The notes below the pieces were generated by a model. The model made no database searches, was not told where the DNA came from, and saw only the letters and a program-made list of their open reading frames with translations. Position numbers and translations under genes: made by a program. A stretch of DNA of 64,000 nt. It comes from Arthrobacter sp. 35W (GTDB lineage Bacteria > Actinomycetota > Actinomycetes > Actinomycetales > Micrococcaceae). The number at the start of each line of letters is the position of its first letter. Position 1 is the stretch's first letter. The stretch covers positions 2,268,954 to 2,332,953 of the forward strand of contig NZ_KI519454.1 in NCBI RefSeq assembly GCF_000482545.1. Direction: 5' to 3'. Below, piece after piece: positions 35,919-44,286 of the stretch.

Positions 35919-35994
35919 TGGTGACCCCAGCGGGATTCGAACCCGCGTTACCGCCGTGAGAGGGCAGCGTACTAGGCCGCTATACGATGGGGCC
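35919..35994 (-). tRNA. tRNA-Glu (CTC), CCA encoded
   Basis: A full cloverleaf on the minus strand: acceptor GGCCCCA with TGGGGTC, anticodon CTC in loop CCTCTCA, T-arm GCGGGTTCGAATCCCGC. The 3' CCA is encoded (35919-35921). It is identical in the body to the copy at 36231-36303. It is the last of three tRNA genes after gltX and probably has its own promoter, with a TAAAGT box about 36043-36048 on the minus strand. Confidence 0.96.
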
Positions 35995-36191
35995 CTAATA
36001 CCTGCTGGCCAATCTTTCGTTCGGCCAGCTCGAAATACTTTACACGAAATTTTCCGGGCCCGCTCGCCAAAAGCCGCCCGGCGCGGTGTGTTGTCCGCCA
36101 CTCCCCCGGCCGGGCGGTGCCTCGGTCGATGCCAGAGGGCCTTGCAGGAATGCGGCACGGCCCGGAGCGGGGCAATTGTCCGGGAACGGGA

Positions 36192-36225
36192 AAAGCCTCC
36201 GGAATCAATTGATTCCGGAGGCTTT
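36192..36225 (-). terminator. Intrinsic terminator after the upstream tRNA-Glu
   Basis: A 34-base perfect palindrome beginning AAAGCCTCCGGAATCA, six bases after the tRNA-Glu 3' end. On the minus strand it ends in CTTTT. It resembles the terminator at 35883-35915 (shared CTCCGGAA), suggesting the tRNA-Glu unit with its terminator was duplicated. Confidence 0.85.
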
Positions 36226-36230
36226 CTTTG

Positions 36231-36303
36231 TGACCCCAGCGGGATTCGAACCCGCGTTACCGCCGTGAGAGGGCAGCGTACTAGGCCGCTATACGATGGG
36301 GCC
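36231..36303 (-). tRNA. tRNA-Glu (CTC), no encoded CCA
   Basis: Same 73-base body as the copy at 35922-35994, anticodon CTC. The three bases after the discriminator read CAA, so CCA must be added by the nucleotidyltransferase, unlike the other copy. It is 38 bases downstream of tRNA-Gln and probably processed from the same transcript. Confidence 0.96.
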
Positions 36304-36341
36304 CTAATACATTTGCTTTTGCAAGCATGCTTTTACAAGCG

Positions 36342-36413
36342 CTGGGATACCAGGACTCGAACCTAGAATGACGGTACCAGAAACCGTAGTGTTGCCAATT
36401 ACACCATATCCCA
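36342..36413 (-). tRNA. tRNA-Gln (CTG)
   Basis: Acceptor TGGGATA with TATCCCA, discriminator G, anticodon CTG in the loop TTCTGGT closed by ACGGT/ACCGT, T-arm CTAGGTTCGAGTCCTGG. There are 72 bases and no encoded CCA. It is the first tRNA of the set between gltX and the GTPase genes. Confidence 0.96.
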
Positions 36414-36481
36414 ATGGCACTAAATGGACGCTTCCGTTCAGGTTTTCCCTGTTCCGTTAGCGGCCCTTGCGCCGGGATAAA

Positions 36482-36510
36482 ACTATACATGAGGAACGGC
36501 CGAACAACAA
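36482..36510 (-). promoter_or_regulatory. Promoter of the tRNA-Gln/tRNA-Glu unit
   Basis: On the minus strand TTGTTG (36505-36510) and TATAGT (36482-36487) are separated by 17 bases, within ATGTATAGTTTT. The same extended -10 precedes both tRNA-Lys genes. Confidence 0.65.
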
Positions 36511-36678
36511 AATCGGCCGGACACCGCCCCCCGCACCGGCCAAAATCCCCGGAATTCCACGGCCTACAGCCCCTCAGCGCAGCCCGGCTCCACTCTGCTG
36601 GGCACTCCGCCCCGGGCGATGTGGCGCAGAACACCCACCCTCCCGCATCGCCGGCCTCCCGCCGTCGCGCTTAAACGC

Positions 36679-36740
36679 CAACTGTCCCGCAGACAACGCT
36701 TGCTTGGAGCTCCAAGTGGGCGTTTAGTGCGGGACAGTTG
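36679..36740 (-). terminator. Compound symmetric hairpin downstream of gltX
   Basis: Nested arms: CAACTGTCCCGCA (36679-36691) with TGCGGGACAGTTG (36728-36740); then AACGC with GCGTT; then the palindrome CTTGGAGCTCCAAG. They are separated by matching three-base internal loops. It lies about 120 bases past the gltX stop. The outer arm is related to the hairpin at 12408-12469. Confidence 0.65.
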
Positions 36741-36862
36741 CGGTGGTGGGCCCACAAACGCGAGGGCCCCCGACCGTGGGCCCCCTGTCGCGAGGGGCCC
36801 GTTGCGAGCGTGCGAACAACGGGAGCGACAGGGGACTTGCGAGTTTGGGGAGCGTTTGGGGA

Positions 36863-38362
36863 TTAGCCGCGGAAGGCCTTCAGGCGCGTCAGCGAGGAAT
36901 CCTTGCCCAGGATCACCATGGACTCGAACAGCGGCGGGGAGATGCGGCGGCCGGAGATGGCCGTGCGGACCGGACCGAAGGCCAGGCGCGGCTTGATGCC
37001 CAGATCCTCCACCAGCGCCTGCTTCAGCGCGGCCTGGAGGTTCTCGGCGGTCCACTCGGCCACGGACTCCAGGGCGGCCAGAGCGGCATCCAGCACCTCG
37101 GTGAGGTTCTCCGGCAGGCCCTTGCGGGCGTCGTCGGCCACGTCCACGGCGTCGTCCGCCTTGAACAGGAAGCTGATCATCTCCGGGGCCTCGCCCAGCA
37201 GCGTGATGCGCTCCTGGACCAGCGGGGCGGCCTCGGTCAGGATTTCCTCCTGGCGGGCCGTGGGCTCGGCCGGCAGCACACCGGCGGCCTGCAGGTACGG
37301 CACCAGGCGGTTGCGGAAGTCGGTGGCCTCAAGCATGCGCACGTGCGTGCCGTTGATGGCCTCGGCCTTCTTGACGTCGAAGCGGGCCGGGTTGCCCAGC
37401 ACGTTGTGGATGTCGAAGCTGGCGATGAGCTGCTCCACCGTGAAGATGTCCTCGTCGGCGGACATCGACCAGCCCAGCAGGGAGAGGTAGTTCAGCAGGC
37501 CCTCGGGGATGAAGCCGCGGTCCCGGTGCAGGAACAGGTTCGATTCCGGATCGCGCTTGGACAGCTTCTTGTTGCCGGCCCCCATCACGTAGGGCAGGTG
37601 GCCGAAGAGCGGCATGTACTCGGCCACGCCGACGGCGATGAGCGCCTGGTACAGGGCCACCTGGCGCGGCGTGGAGCTGAGCAGGTCTTCGCCGCGGAGA
37701 ACGTGCGTGATGCCCATCAGGGCGTCGTCGACCGGGTTGACCAGTGTGTACAGCGGGGCGCCGTTGGGGCGGACGATCGCGTAATCCGGGACTGATCCTG
37801 CCTTGAAGGTGATCTCGCCCCGAACCAGGTCGGTGAAGGTGATGTCCTCGTCCGGCATGCGCAGGCGCAGGGCAGGCTGGCGGCCCTCGGCCTTGAACCC
37901 GGCAATCTGCTCCGCGGACAGGTCGCGGTCGAAGTTGTCGTAGCCGAGCTTGACGTCGCGGCCGGCGGCCTTGTGGCGGGCCTCCACTTCTTCGGGGGAC
38001 GAGTAGGACTCGTAGGCGAATCCACCCTCCACCAGCTTGGCGATGACGCCCTGGTAGATGTCTGAACGCTGGGACTGGCGGTACGGCTCATGCGGGCCAC
38101 CCACCTCCACACCCTCGTCCCAGTCCAGGCCGAGCCACTTCAGGGCGTCAAGCAGCTGGTGGTAGCTCTCCTCGCTGTCACGGGCGGCGTCGGTGTCCTC
38201 AATGCGGAACACCATCTTTCCGCCGGTGTGCCGGGCGTAGGCCCAGTTGAACAGGGCCGTGCGGATCAACCCGACGTGCGGGGTTCCGGTGGGCGAGGGG
38301 CAGAAACGGACGCGGACCGGCGTCTCGTCGTTGACAGTGGGGATTGCGGCAGCAGTAGTCAT
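36863..38362 (-). CDS. gltX: Glutamyl-tRNA synthetase
   Basis: GltX charges tRNA-Glu. In bacteria without GlnRS, as in most actinobacteria, it also charges tRNA-Gln, which is then amidated by GatCAB. The class I motif is [18 protein letters not shown] (HIGH-like) near residue 21 and the KMSKS motif is [11 protein letters not shown] near 260. ATG 38362 ([19 protein letters not shown]) with GGAAAG upstream gives 499 residues; a longer open frame adds 14 residues without support. Two tRNA-Glu and one tRNA-Gln gene lie directly downstream on the same strand, its expected substrates. Confidence 0.96.
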   Translation of the reverse strand: MTTAAAIPTVNDETPVRVRFCPSPTGTPHVGLIRTALFNWAYARHTGGKMVFRIEDTDAARDSEESYHQLLDALKWLGLDWDEGVEVGGPHEPYRQSQRSDIYQGVIAKLVEGGFAYESYSSPEEVEARHKAAGRDVKLGYDNFDRDLSAEQIAGFKAEGRQPALRLRMPDEDITFTDLVRGEITFKAGSVPDYAIVRPNGAPLYTLVNPVDDALMGITHVLRGEDLLSSTPRQVALYQALIAVGVAEYMPLFGHLPYVMGAGNKKLSKRDPESNLFLHRDRGFIPEGLLNYLSLLGWSMSADEDIFTVEQLIASFDIHNVLGNPARFDVKKAEAINGTHVRMLEATDFRNRLVPYLQAAGVLPAEPTARQEEILTEAAPLVQERITLLGEAPEMISFLFKADDAVDVADDARKGLPENLTEVLDAALAALESVAEWTAENLQAALKQALVEDLGIKPRLAFGPVRTAISGRRISPPLFESMVILGKDSSLTRLKAFRG

Positions 38363-38427
38363 GATGCTTTCCAGTTTAGCCACCACCTGCGCCCAATAGG
38401 GCACTGAACGACGGCGGGGAAACGGGA

Positions 38428-38469
38428 ACGGGCGGGCGCCGCCAACCGAAGTTGGCAGCGCCCGCCCGT
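38428..38469 (-). terminator. Hairpin after the FAH-family gene
   Basis: Nineteen-base arms (38428-38446 and 38451-38469, loop CGAA) beginning ACGGGCGGGCGC, with a single mismatch. It lies between the FAH-family stop and gltX on the same strand, so gltX probably has its own promoter beyond it. Confidence 0.78.
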
Positions 38470-38493
38470 CAAGGTTCCTGCAGAAACCCGCTG

Positions 38494-39270
38494 TTAGCGG
38501 CGGACCACGGGGTTGGACAGGCGCCCGATCCCCTCGACCTCGACCTCGTACCGGTCGCCGTCGGCGAGGATGTCCACACCGGCGGGCGTGCCGGTCATGA
38601 TGACGTCGCCGGGCAGCAGGGTGAAGGCGCGCGAGATGAGGGAGACCAGCTCCGGGACCCCGCGGACCATCTGCGCTGTGGTGCCGTCCTGGCGCAGCTC
38701 ACCGTTGAGCCAGCCCTTGATCGAGAGGTCTTCGGGGTCAAGGTCCGTTTCGATCCACGGACCCAGCGGAGCCGCGGTGTCAAAGCCCTTGGCACGGGCC
38801 CACTGCTGGTCCTTCTCCTGCACGTCTCGGGCGGTGAGGTCGTTGCCACAGGTGTAGCCGAAGATGACCTCGTGGACGCGGTCCTCGGGAACGTCCTTGC
38901 AGATGCGGCCGATGACCACACACAGCTCGGCCTCGTAGGAGACCTCCTCGGAGAACTCGGGGAGCACAATGGGCTCGCCCGGGCCGATCACGGAGGTGTT
39001 GGGCTTGAGGAACAGCAGCGGTGCTTCGGGCACCTCGTTGCCCAGCTCACGGGCGTGCTCGGCAAAGTTGCGGCCGACGCCGATGATCTTGCTGCGCGGG
39101 ATGATCGGCGCCACCAGGCGGACATCCTCGAGGTTGAACTTGATGGAGGTACGTTCTACGCCATTGAAGAACGGGTCACCCTTGATGACAGTAATGACTT
39201 CACTGCCGGACTCCCCCTCTACGACGCCGTACATGGGATCAGAATCGACTACAAATCGGGCAATACGCAT
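38494..39270 (-). CDS. Fumarylacetoacetate hydrolase family protein
   Basis: A 258-residue FAH-fold protein. Metal ligands are in [12 protein letters not shown] (E-x-E pattern), preceded by [16 protein letters not shown] and followed by [23 protein letters not shown] and the C-terminal MTGTPAGVD. This subgroup includes acylpyruvate hydrolases, oxaloacetate decarboxylases and 2-hydroxyhepta-diene-dioate isomerases; the substrate cannot be fixed. ATG 39270 is where family similarity begins. The gene stands upstream of gltX in many actinobacteria. A hairpin terminates it before gltX. Confidence 0.88.
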   Translation of the reverse strand: MRIARFVVDSDPMYGVVEGESGSEVITVIKGDPFFNGVERTSIKFNLEDVRLVAPIIPRSKIIGVGRNFAEHARELGNEVPEAPLLFLKPNTSVIGPGEPIVLPEFSEEVSYEAELCVVIGRICKDVPEDRVHEVIFGYTCGNDLTARDVQEKDQQWARAKGFDTAAPLGPWIETDLDPEDLSIKGWLNGELRQDGTTAQMVRGVPELVSLISRAFTLLPGDVIMTGTPAGVDILADGDRYEVEVEGIGRLSNPVVRR

Positions 39271-39354
39271 GCCTGCCACTCTAGCGGGAATGCCACTACA
39301 GCCCTTAAAGCAGCGGCGACCTTTACGCCCGTATTTCGTCGAGGCCCCACCAAA

Positions 39355-39393
39355 AAACCGCTCCACACCCGCCAAGCGGGTGTGGAGCGGTTT
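39355..39393 (-). terminator. Intrinsic terminator of ilvE
   Basis: A perfect 18-bp stem (39355-39372 with 39376-39393, loop CAA) with a run of six T on the minus strand, 12 bases after the ilvE stop. A textbook Rho-independent terminator. Confidence 0.92.
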
Positions 39394-39405
39394 GAGGTGC
39401 GGTGG

Positions 39406-40518
39406 CTAGACCAGTCGGGTCAGCCAGCCGTGGGTGTCCTCGACCGTTCCGGTCTGGATGCCCAGCAGCTGCTCGCGGATGCTCATCGTGACGGGGCCCG
39501 GCTTGGCGTCCGCGGAGCCGATCTGCTCGTTGGCGTCCTTGAGCATGCCGATCGGGGTGATCACGGCGGCGGTGCCGCAGGCGAAGACCTCGGCGATGTC
39601 GCCGGAGGCAATGCCGTCGCGCCACTCGTCCAGGGTGATCTTGCGTTCCTGGACCGTCAGGCCGCGGTCCTTCGCCAGCGCGATGATCGAGGAGCGCGTG
39701 ACGCCCTCCAGGATGGTGCCGCTGAGTGCCGGGGTGACAACGGTGCCGTCCTTGAAGACGAAGAAGACGTTCATGCCGCCGAGCTCTTCCACGGCGTTGT
39801 CATTGAACGGATCCAGGAACAGCACCTGCTTGCAGCCGTTGGCCTCGGCCTCCAGCTGCGGAACCAGCGAGGCGGCGTAGTTGCCGCCGCATTTGGCGGA
39901 GCCGGTGCCGCCGCGGCCTGCGCGGGCGTACTCGTGCGAGATCCAGATGGACACGGGCTTGAGCTCGCCGCCGAAGTAGTTGCCGGCCGGGGAGGCGATC
40001 ACGCGGAAGGAGACCTCGCGGGCCGCCCGCACACCCAGGAACGCCTCGGTGGCGATCATGAACGGACGCAGGTACAGGCTCTCGCCGTCGCCGGAGGGAA
40101 CCCAGTTGGCGTCCACCTCGACAAGGCCCTTGACGGCATCCAGGAAGACCTGCTCCGGCAGCTGCGGCAGCGCCAGACGGGCCGCGGACTTGTTCAACCG
40201 GGCGGCGTTGGCCTCGGGGCGGAACGTCCAGACCGAGCCATCTGCGTGGCGGTAGGCCTTCAGACCCTCGAAGATCTCCTGGCCGTAGTGCAGCACGCTG
40301 GCCGCCGGGTCCAGGGAGATGGGGCCGTAGGGCTCGATGCGGGCATTCTGCCAGCCGCCGTTGCCCTCGGCATCCACCACGTAGTCCACCACTGCGGTGT
40401 GGTCGGTGAAGTGGTCCCCAAAGCCCGGGTTGGCCAGAATGGCGGCCCGCTCGGCCTCAGTCTTGGGGTGGGCCGAAAGCTGCTGCGCAAACGCCAGTTC
40501 AGTTGCGCTCTGGGTCAT
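39406..40518 (-). CDS. ilvE: Branched-chain amino acid aminotransferase
   Basis: IlvE makes the final transamination of valine, leucine and isoleucine. Fold-type IV marks are SVLHYGQEIFEGLKAYRH, the PLP lysine in GSAKCGGNYAASL, FLDPFNDNAVEELGGMNVFFV and SIIALAKDRG. The 370 residues are typical for the actinobacterial type. ATG 40518 has GGAGGAACC directly upstream. It lies about 100 bases downstream of leuB, same strand, and ends at a strong terminator. IlvE works with IlvBN, IlvC, IlvD and LeuBCD elsewhere in the window. Confidence 0.95.
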   Translation of the reverse strand: MTQSATELAFAQQLSAHPKTEAERAAILANPGFGDHFTDHTAVVDYVVDAEGNGGWQNARIEPYGPISLDPAASVLHYGQEIFEGLKAYRHADGSVWTFRPEANAARLNKSAARLALPQLPEQVFLDAVKGLVEVDANWVPSGDGESLYLRPFMIATEAFLGVRAAREVSFRVIASPAGNYFGGELKPVSIWISHEYARAGRGGTGSAKCGGNYAASLVPQLEAEANGCKQVLFLDPFNDNAVEELGGMNVFFVFKDGTVVTPALSGTILEGVTRSSIIALAKDRGLTVQERKITLDEWRDGIASGDIAEVFACGTAAVITPIGMLKDANEQIGSADAKPGPVTMSIREQLLGIQTGTVEDTHGWLTRLV

Positions 40519-40620
40519 GGTTCCTCCACATTGTTGTGCCCGTTTCAGTTACGGTGCACTCACTCTATTAGGATCAGCGTACTCCTGCCCAGCCGCCGCC
40601 CAGCGCGGGCGGCGGGCGGA

Positions 40621-41673
40621 CTAGAGGGCTGCTGTGATTGCGTTGCCGATTTCGCTGGTGGTGCGCGGTGCGTCGGCGCTGCGGGTGGCAATATCGGCGA
40701 CGACGGCGGCGTCAATGCGCGCTGCCGCCTCACCGTAGCCGAGGTGGTCCAGCAGGAGGGCAGCGGAGAGGATGGCCGCCGTCGGATCTGCCTTCTGCTG
40801 GCCCGCGATGTCCGGGGCCGAGCCGTGGACCGGTTCGAACATGGACGGCGCCGTGCGGTCCATGTTGATGTTGCCCGACGCGGCCAGGCCGATGCCACCG
40901 GTGACGGCGGCGGCCAGGTCGGTGATGATGTCGCCGAACAGGTTGTCGGTGACGATCACGTCAAAGCGCGCGGGGTCCGTCACCAGGAAGATCATGGCGG
41001 CATCGACGTGCAGATAGTCCACGGCGACGTCGGGGAACTCCGCGGAGACGGCCTCGACGGTGCGCTTCCACAGGTGGCCGGCGTGCACCAGCACATTGTG
41101 CTTGTGCACGTAGGTGAGCTTCTTGCGGGGGCGGGCGGCGGCGCGGCGGAAGCCGTCGCGGACCAGGCGCTCCACACCGAAGGCCGTGTTGACGGAGACC
41201 TCGGTGGCGATCTCGTGGGGCGTGCCCTTGCGCAGCACGCCGCCGTTGCCGACGTACGGACCCTCGGTGCCCTCGCGGACCACCACAAAATCGATGCTGC
41301 CCGGGTTGGCCAGCGGGCTGGCAACGCCGTCGTACAGGCGGGACGGACGCAGGTTCACATAGTGGTCCAGGCTGAAGCGCAGCTTGAGCAGCATCTCGCG
41401 TTCGATCAGCCCGGAGGGGATGCGGGTGTCCCCCGGTGCGGCGCCGACGGCACCGAAGAGGATGGCGTCGTGGCCGCGCAGGGCAGCCAGCGTGGACTCC
41501 GGCAGCGTCTCCCCGGTGGCCAGCCAGTGCTCGGCACCAAGGGCGTAGTCGGTGAGCTTCAGCTCAACGTTCTGCTCTGCTGTGGCCTTGCGCAGAACCT
41601 TGACGGCCTCCGCGATGACCTCGGGGCCAATGCCGTCGCCGGGAATAACTGCAATATCGATGGATGCGCTCAT
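40621..41673 (-). CDS. leuB: 3-isopropylmalate dehydrogenase
   Basis: LeuB oxidises and decarboxylates 3-isopropylmalate to 4-methyl-2-oxopentanoate. Marks are [18 protein letters not shown] at the N-terminus, the NAD/substrate region [15 protein letters not shown], the catalytic [29 protein letters not shown] and [17 protein letters not shown] 41673 gives 350 residues. It is divergent from the acetyltransferase/TetR operon, about 140 bases apart. leuB lies away from leuCD, as is common in actinobacteria. Confidence 0.96.
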   Translation of the reverse strand: MSASIDIAVIPGDGIGPEVIAEAVKVLRKATAEQNVELKLTDYALGAEHWLATGETLPESTLAALRGHDAILFGAVGAAPGDTRIPSGLIEREMLLKLRFSLDHYVNLRPSRLYDGVASPLANPGSIDFVVVREGTEGPYVGNGGVLRKGTPHEIATEVSVNTAFGVERLVRDGFRRAAARPRKKLTYVHKHNVLVHAGHLWKRTVEAVSAEFPDVAVDYLHVDAAMIFLVTDPARFDVIVTDNLFGDIITDLAAAVTGGIGLAASGNINMDRTAPSMFEPVHGSAPDIAGQQKADPTAAILSAALLLDHLGYGEAAARIDAAVVADIATRSADAPRTTSEIGNAITAAL

Positions 41674-41774
41674 GCATTTCAGCCTAGCCAAGGTATCCAC
41701 ATGATGGGCAAATCATCTCAAAATGCGGACCCTTCCATAGGTGCCGGCATCCACCCCTGCCGCCGGACACCGTT

Positions 41775-41796
41775 TATGTGTACATTTGTACGCATA
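41775..41796. promoter_or_regulatory. Probable TetR operator in front of the acetyltransferase/tetR/MFS operon
   Basis: A 22-base palindrome with arms TATGTGTACA and TGTACGCATA around TT, with a single mismatch. It ends 20 bases before the chosen start of the acetyltransferase gene. Its size and position fit a site for the TetR regulator encoded second in the operon. Confidence 0.6.
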
Positions 41797-41816
41797 GCCC
41801 GATGGATGGAGATTTC

Positions 41817-42395
41817 GTGGAAGACTACTTTGCCGGCGATGACCGGTCGATGCGCGAGCGCATGCTCGCCGGCGCGCTGTACATCGCCGACGACGCCGAG
41901 CTGGCGGCGGACAGTGCCCGGGCGATGGAGCTTGCGGAACGGTACAACAGCAGCTGGGCCACGGACCGCCCGGCCGCCGTCCAGGTGCTGGCGGAGCTGC
42001 TGGGCTCCCTTGGCGAGGACTCTGAAATCCGCCCGCCCCTGTATGTGGACTACGGCAGCTATCTGAGCATCGGTGACCGCACGTTCATCAACTTCAACTT
42101 CACCGCCCTGGACGTCGCCCCCATCACCATCGGCGACGATGTCCAGATCGGCCCGGGCGTGCAGCTGCTCACCCCCACGCACCCGGTCGAACCTGGGCCA
42201 CGCCGGGACAAGCTGGAGGCCGCGGAACCCATCAGCATTGGGAACAATGTGTGGCTCGGCGGCGGGGTCATCGTGCTGCCCGGCGTCAGCATTGGCGAGA
42301 ACACCGTCGTCGGCGCCGGTGCCGTGGTCACCAGGGATCTGCCGGCCAACGTCGTCGCGGTGGGCAATCCGGCCCGCGTCATCCGCACGCTGTGA
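41817..42395 (+). CDS. maa: Sugar O-acetyltransferase (maltose/galactoside acetyltransferase type)
   Basis: A left-handed beta-helix acetyltransferase of the LacA/Maa/NodL group that acetylates sugars from acetyl-CoA. The N-terminal maltose-acetyltransferase motif MRERMLAGALYIADDAEL stands at about residue 10. Hexapeptide repeats follow (ITIGDDVQIGPGVQLLTPTHP, with the catalytic His; WLGGGVIVLPGVSIGENTVVGAGAVVTRDL). I use GTG 41817, preceded by GGAG, giving 192 residues; ATG 41802 or 41778 are alternatives but would overlap the operator-like dyad or lack a ribosome site. It is the first of three overlapping genes (with tetR and an MFS gene). Confidence 0.85.
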   Translation: MEDYFAGDDRSMRERMLAGALYIADDAELAADSARAMELAERYNSSWATDRPAAVQVLAELLGSLGEDSEIRPPLYVDYGSYLSIGDRTFINFNFTALDVAPITIGDDVQIGPGVQLLTPTHPVEPGPRRDKLEAAEPISIGNNVWLGGGVIVLPGVSIGENTVVGAGAVVTRDLPANVVAVGNPARVIRTL

Positions 42396-42967
42396 CGGCC
42401 AAGGACGCGGCACCGGGACAGTCCAGGGCCCGCCGCAGCGACCCGGACCGCAGGGAACGGATCATCGCCGTCGCGCTGGATGTCATCGCCGAACACGGCA
42501 TCGCCGGCACCACGCACCGCAGGGTGGCCCAGGCGGCAGACGTCCCGCTGGGGTCCATGACCTACCACTTCAAGGGCATCGAGGACTTGCTGGCCGCGGC
42601 CTTCACTCTTCTGGCCAACCAGACGGCTGACGGTTTTGAAGCTGCCCTGTCCGCCGCCGCCACCCGTGAGGAGGCCGTGGACGCCGTCGTCGGACTCATC
42701 ACCTCCGAGATGCTGGGCAACGACCGTGCGGTGGTGCTCACCCACGAGCTGTACTCCCTGGCCGCCCGGCGCCCCGACATGCGCCGGGTCACCGATGCGT
42801 GGATGGCCCGCAGCCGCGACGCCCTGCAGCGCCACTTCGATCCGGAGACGGCCACCATGGTCGATGCCCTCATCGAAGGCCTCACCATCCACCGCTCGCT
42901 TGCCCTCAATCCCCTGTCCACGCAAACGGTCGTCGAGGCCGTGAAGAGAATCGCGACCATCCCATGA
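42392..42967 (+). CDS. TetR/AcrR-family regulator
   Basis: A 191-residue TetR-type repressor. The N-terminal HTH is RERIIAVALDVIAEHGIAGTTHRRVAQAADVPLGSMTYHFKGIEDLLAAAF, a clean TetR domain. The C-terminal ligand domain is helical with no recognisable ligand. GTG 42392 overlaps the acetyltransferase stop (GTGA), and its own stop overlaps the MFS start (ATGA). It probably controls this operon through the palindrome at 41775-41796. Confidence 0.9.
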   Translation: MTAKDAAPGQSRARRSDPDRRERIIAVALDVIAEHGIAGTTHRRVAQAADVPLGSMTYHFKGIEDLLAAAFTLLANQTADGFEAALSAAATREEAVDAVVGLITSEMLGNDRAVVLTHELYSLAARRPDMRRVTDAWMARSRDALQRHFDPETATMVDALIEGLTIHRSLALNPLSTQTVVEAVKRIATIP

Positions 42968-44232
42968 GCAGCCCCCTGACGACCGGCAACGCGCCCGCGC
43001 CCGCATCCACCCCGGCAGTCCCGGACACACTGCGCCGTGCGCGCCTCGGCGTGGCCCTGCTGTTCCTGACCAATGGCGCGCTCTTTGCCAACCTGCTCCC
43101 CCGCTACCCGGCGATCAAGGAGGGGCTGGCCCTGTCCAACGCCGAGTTTGGCCTGGCCGTGGCGGCCTTCCCGCTGGGCGCCTTGCTGGCCGGATTGGCC
43201 GCGGGCGTGCTGATCCGCCGCTTCCGCTCCGCCGTGGTGGCAGTGGCCGGCACGCTGCTCACCAGCCTGGGGCTGCTGGCCGCGGGGCTGGCGCCCAGCT
43301 GGGCCCTGCTGGCTGCGGCGCTGTTCCTGGCCGGTGCCATGGACGCGCTGACCGACGTCGCCCAGAACTCCCACGCGCTGCGCGTCCAACGCCTCTACAG
43401 GCGCTCCATCCTCAATTCCTTCCACGCCATCTGGAGCATCGGTGCCGTGCTCGGAGGCCTCATGGGCGCCGCAGCAGCCGGCCTGGATCTGTCCCGGGGT
43501 GTACATATGGGGATTGCTGCGGCCCTGTTCGCCGCCGTCGCGCTGGTGGCCTACCGGTTCCTGCTCCCCGGGTCGGATGCCCCGCAGGGGAATGCCGGTG
43601 CCGCCGTCGAAATACCTGGAACGGTCGAGGGCCAAGCGGCCCACGGCGTCCTGCAGCCGGCGCGCACGCTGGGCTCCGCCACCCGCTGGGCCGTGCTGGC
43701 CGCCCTGGTGCTGCTGGCCGCCTCCGGCGCCCTGGTCGAGGATGCGGGCAGCTCCTGGTCCGCCGTCTACCTCTCCACGACCCTCGGCGCCACGGCGTCC
43801 GTCGCAGCCCTGGGGTTCGTGGCCCTGACCGGAGCCCAGTTCGCCGGCCGCCTGGTGGGCGACAGGCTGGTGGACCGCTTCGGCCAGCGCGCCGTCGCCC
43901 AGGCCGGCGGCATCCTGGTGGTGCTGGGCATGGGCACTGCGCTGCTGATGCCCAGCATTCCCGCGACCATCATCGGCTTCGGCGCGGCCGGGCTGGGCGT
44001 GGCCACGCTGGTCCCCGCGGCCATGCACGCCGCCGATGAACTGCCCGGCCTCAAGCCGGGTACGGGTCTGACCGTAGTGAGCTGGCTGATGCGCCTGGGC
44101 TTCCTGCTCTCCCCGCCGATCGTGGGCGCCGTGGCCGATGCCACCAACCTGCAGACCGGACTGCTGGTGGTTCCACTGGCCGGCGTGATGGTGCTCCTGC
44201 TCTCCCCCGTGCTGGCCGGACGCAAGCGCTGA
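42964..44232 (+). CDS. MFS transporter of the acetyltransferase/TetR operon
   Basis: A 422-residue MFS protein with 12 predicted helices, starting LGVALLFLTNGALFANLLPRYPAIKEGLALSNAEFGLAVAAFPLGA, a pattern of the Fucose/YbjJ-like MFS group (inner-membrane exporters and sugar-related carriers). The second half includes GFVALTGAQFAGRLVGDRLVDRFGQRAV. ATG 42964 overlaps the tetR stop by four bases, so it is regulated with tetR. Export of an acetylated sugar or a toxic compound would fit the operon, but this is inference. Confidence 0.85.
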   Translation: MSSPLTTGNAPAPASTPAVPDTLRRARLGVALLFLTNGALFANLLPRYPAIKEGLALSNAEFGLAVAAFPLGALLAGLAAGVLIRRFRSAVVAVAGTLLTSLGLLAAGLAPSWALLAAALFLAGAMDALTDVAQNSHALRVQRLYRRSILNSFHAIWSIGAVLGGLMGAAAAGLDLSRGVHMGIAAALFAAVALVAYRFLLPGSDAPQGNAGAAVEIPGTVEGQAAHGVLQPARTLGSATRWAVLAALVLLAASGALVEDAGSSWSAVYLSTTLGATASVAALGFVALTGAQFAGRLVGDRLVDRFGQRAVAQAGGILVVLGMGTALLMPSIPATIIGFGAAGLGVATLVPAAMHAADELPGLKPGTGLTVVSWLMRLGFLLSPPIVGAVADATNLQTGLLVVPLAGVMVLLLSPVLAGRKR

Positions 44233-44234
44233 TC

Positions 44235-44279
44235 TCCACCCACGGGCCGATCCGCCGGAGGGTGAATCCGGCATAGAGT
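44235..44279 (+). promoter_or_regulatory. Shared promoter module, copy 1 (before the sensor kinase)
   Basis: TCCACCC, four bases, the 14-base box GCCGATCCGCCGGA (44246-44259), twelve bases, then CATAGAGT (44272-44279), eight bases before the kinase ATG. The same arrangement precedes the ABC transporter at 46272-46316. The box contains TCCG-C-CGGA. Confidence 0.6.
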
Positions 44280-44286
44280 CGTTGGA

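Larger units (their letters stand above)
36414..36862. other. Non-coding region between gltX and tRNA-Gln
   Basis: About 450 bases without a credible gene. It holds the tRNA-Gln promoter (36482-36510), a compound hairpin (36679-36740), and a GC-rich stretch with repeated GGGCCC near 36766-36810 close to the gltX stop. Short open frames here show no family resemblance. Confidence 0.6.

Noticed and set aside
36015-36060. Second promoter for the downstream tRNA-Glu (TAAAGT box)
   Set aside because: Plausible because a terminator separates the two tRNA-Glu genes, but the -35 is poor, so I did not list it as its own feature.
38452-42066. Open frame of about 1200 codons crossing the FAH-family gene, ilvE and leuB
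   Set aside because: It is antisense to three certain genes and crosses their terminators; composition is typical of high-GC shadow frames.
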